Assembly (NCBI RefSeq): GCF_000016985.1
Contig: NC_009633.1
Coordinates: 4,135,539-4,199,538, forward strand
Source of the DNA: Alkaliphilus metalliredigens QYMF
Lineage (GTDB): Bacteria; Bacillota; Clostridia; Peptostreptococcales; Natronincolaceae
Reading direction: 5' to 3'
DNA: 64,000 nt
A program made the translations under genes and the position numbers. Below are positions 63,990-64,000 of the stretch, piece by piece; the first letter of the stretch is position 1, and every line of letters begins with the position of its first letter. The notes below the pieces were generated by a model. The model made no database searches. It saw nothing but the letters and a program-made list of their open reading frames with translations, and was not told the origin of the DNA.

Positions 63990-64000
63990 TTCTGTTTTAA

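Overview
The window looks like a chromosomal segment of an anaerobic, spore-forming, low-GC Clostridia bacterium, most like Alkaliphilus. This rests on gene content rather than a search: a selenocysteine formate dehydrogenase with NuoE/NuoF-type partners, the [FeFe]-hydrogenase maturases HydE and HydF, a sensory-type [FeFe]-hydrogenase-like protein, a GerMN (sporulation/germination) protein, an agr quorum-sensing locus and tandem deoxynucleoside kinases. Most genes lie on the minus strand. I see no rRNA, tRNA or CRISPR array.

Region 1 (1-11.6 kb) is accessory DNA. It holds phage/ICE-type genes (DUF4406-like, zinc ribbon, Rha-type regulator, sigma-like protein with a structured leader). Next comes a tightly overlapping operon with a Phd-type antitoxin, a long HsdM, HsdS and HsdR (type I restriction-modification), a YgjP-type metallopeptidase and an ImmA/IrrE-type metallopeptidase.

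Region 2 (11.9-35.3 kb) is mostly housekeeping: rlmCD, a GerMN protein, aldo/keto reductase, fxsA, a thioesterase, a three-gene HydS-like/PP2C/2Fe-2S cluster that may be a redox or H2 signalling module, pfkA-pyk, dnaE coupled to a BTAD-type regulator, hutU-ftcD for histidine breakdown, and two deoxynucleoside kinases. Two gene relics lie here: a deleted pgpA and a thioesterase fragment.

Region 3 (35.2-46 kb) is a rearranged mobile region with an IS21-family element, a truncated IS4-like element with related end fragments, a 49-bp perfect palindrome, and a secreted-protein gene between two IS ends. It contains a split agr system: agrB at 40.1 kb without agrD, and agrD at 43.8 kb behind only a 3' stub of agrB. 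Both are preceded by near-identical copies of a promoter/operator made of five copies of a 9-bp motif. The AgrC-type kinase and LytTR regulator follow on the opposite strand.

Region 4 (46-64 kb) returns to core functions: murB-rapZ-yvcK-(nudix, DUF1540)-whiA, a solute-binding protein, moaA plus a MOSC protein behind a riboswitch-like leader with overlapping antiterminator and terminator, a ferritin-like protein, the selenoprotein formate dehydrogenase operon with a clear SECIS hairpin, and hydF-hydE. The molybdopterin genes and the molybdopterin-dependent formate dehydrogenase fit together functionally.
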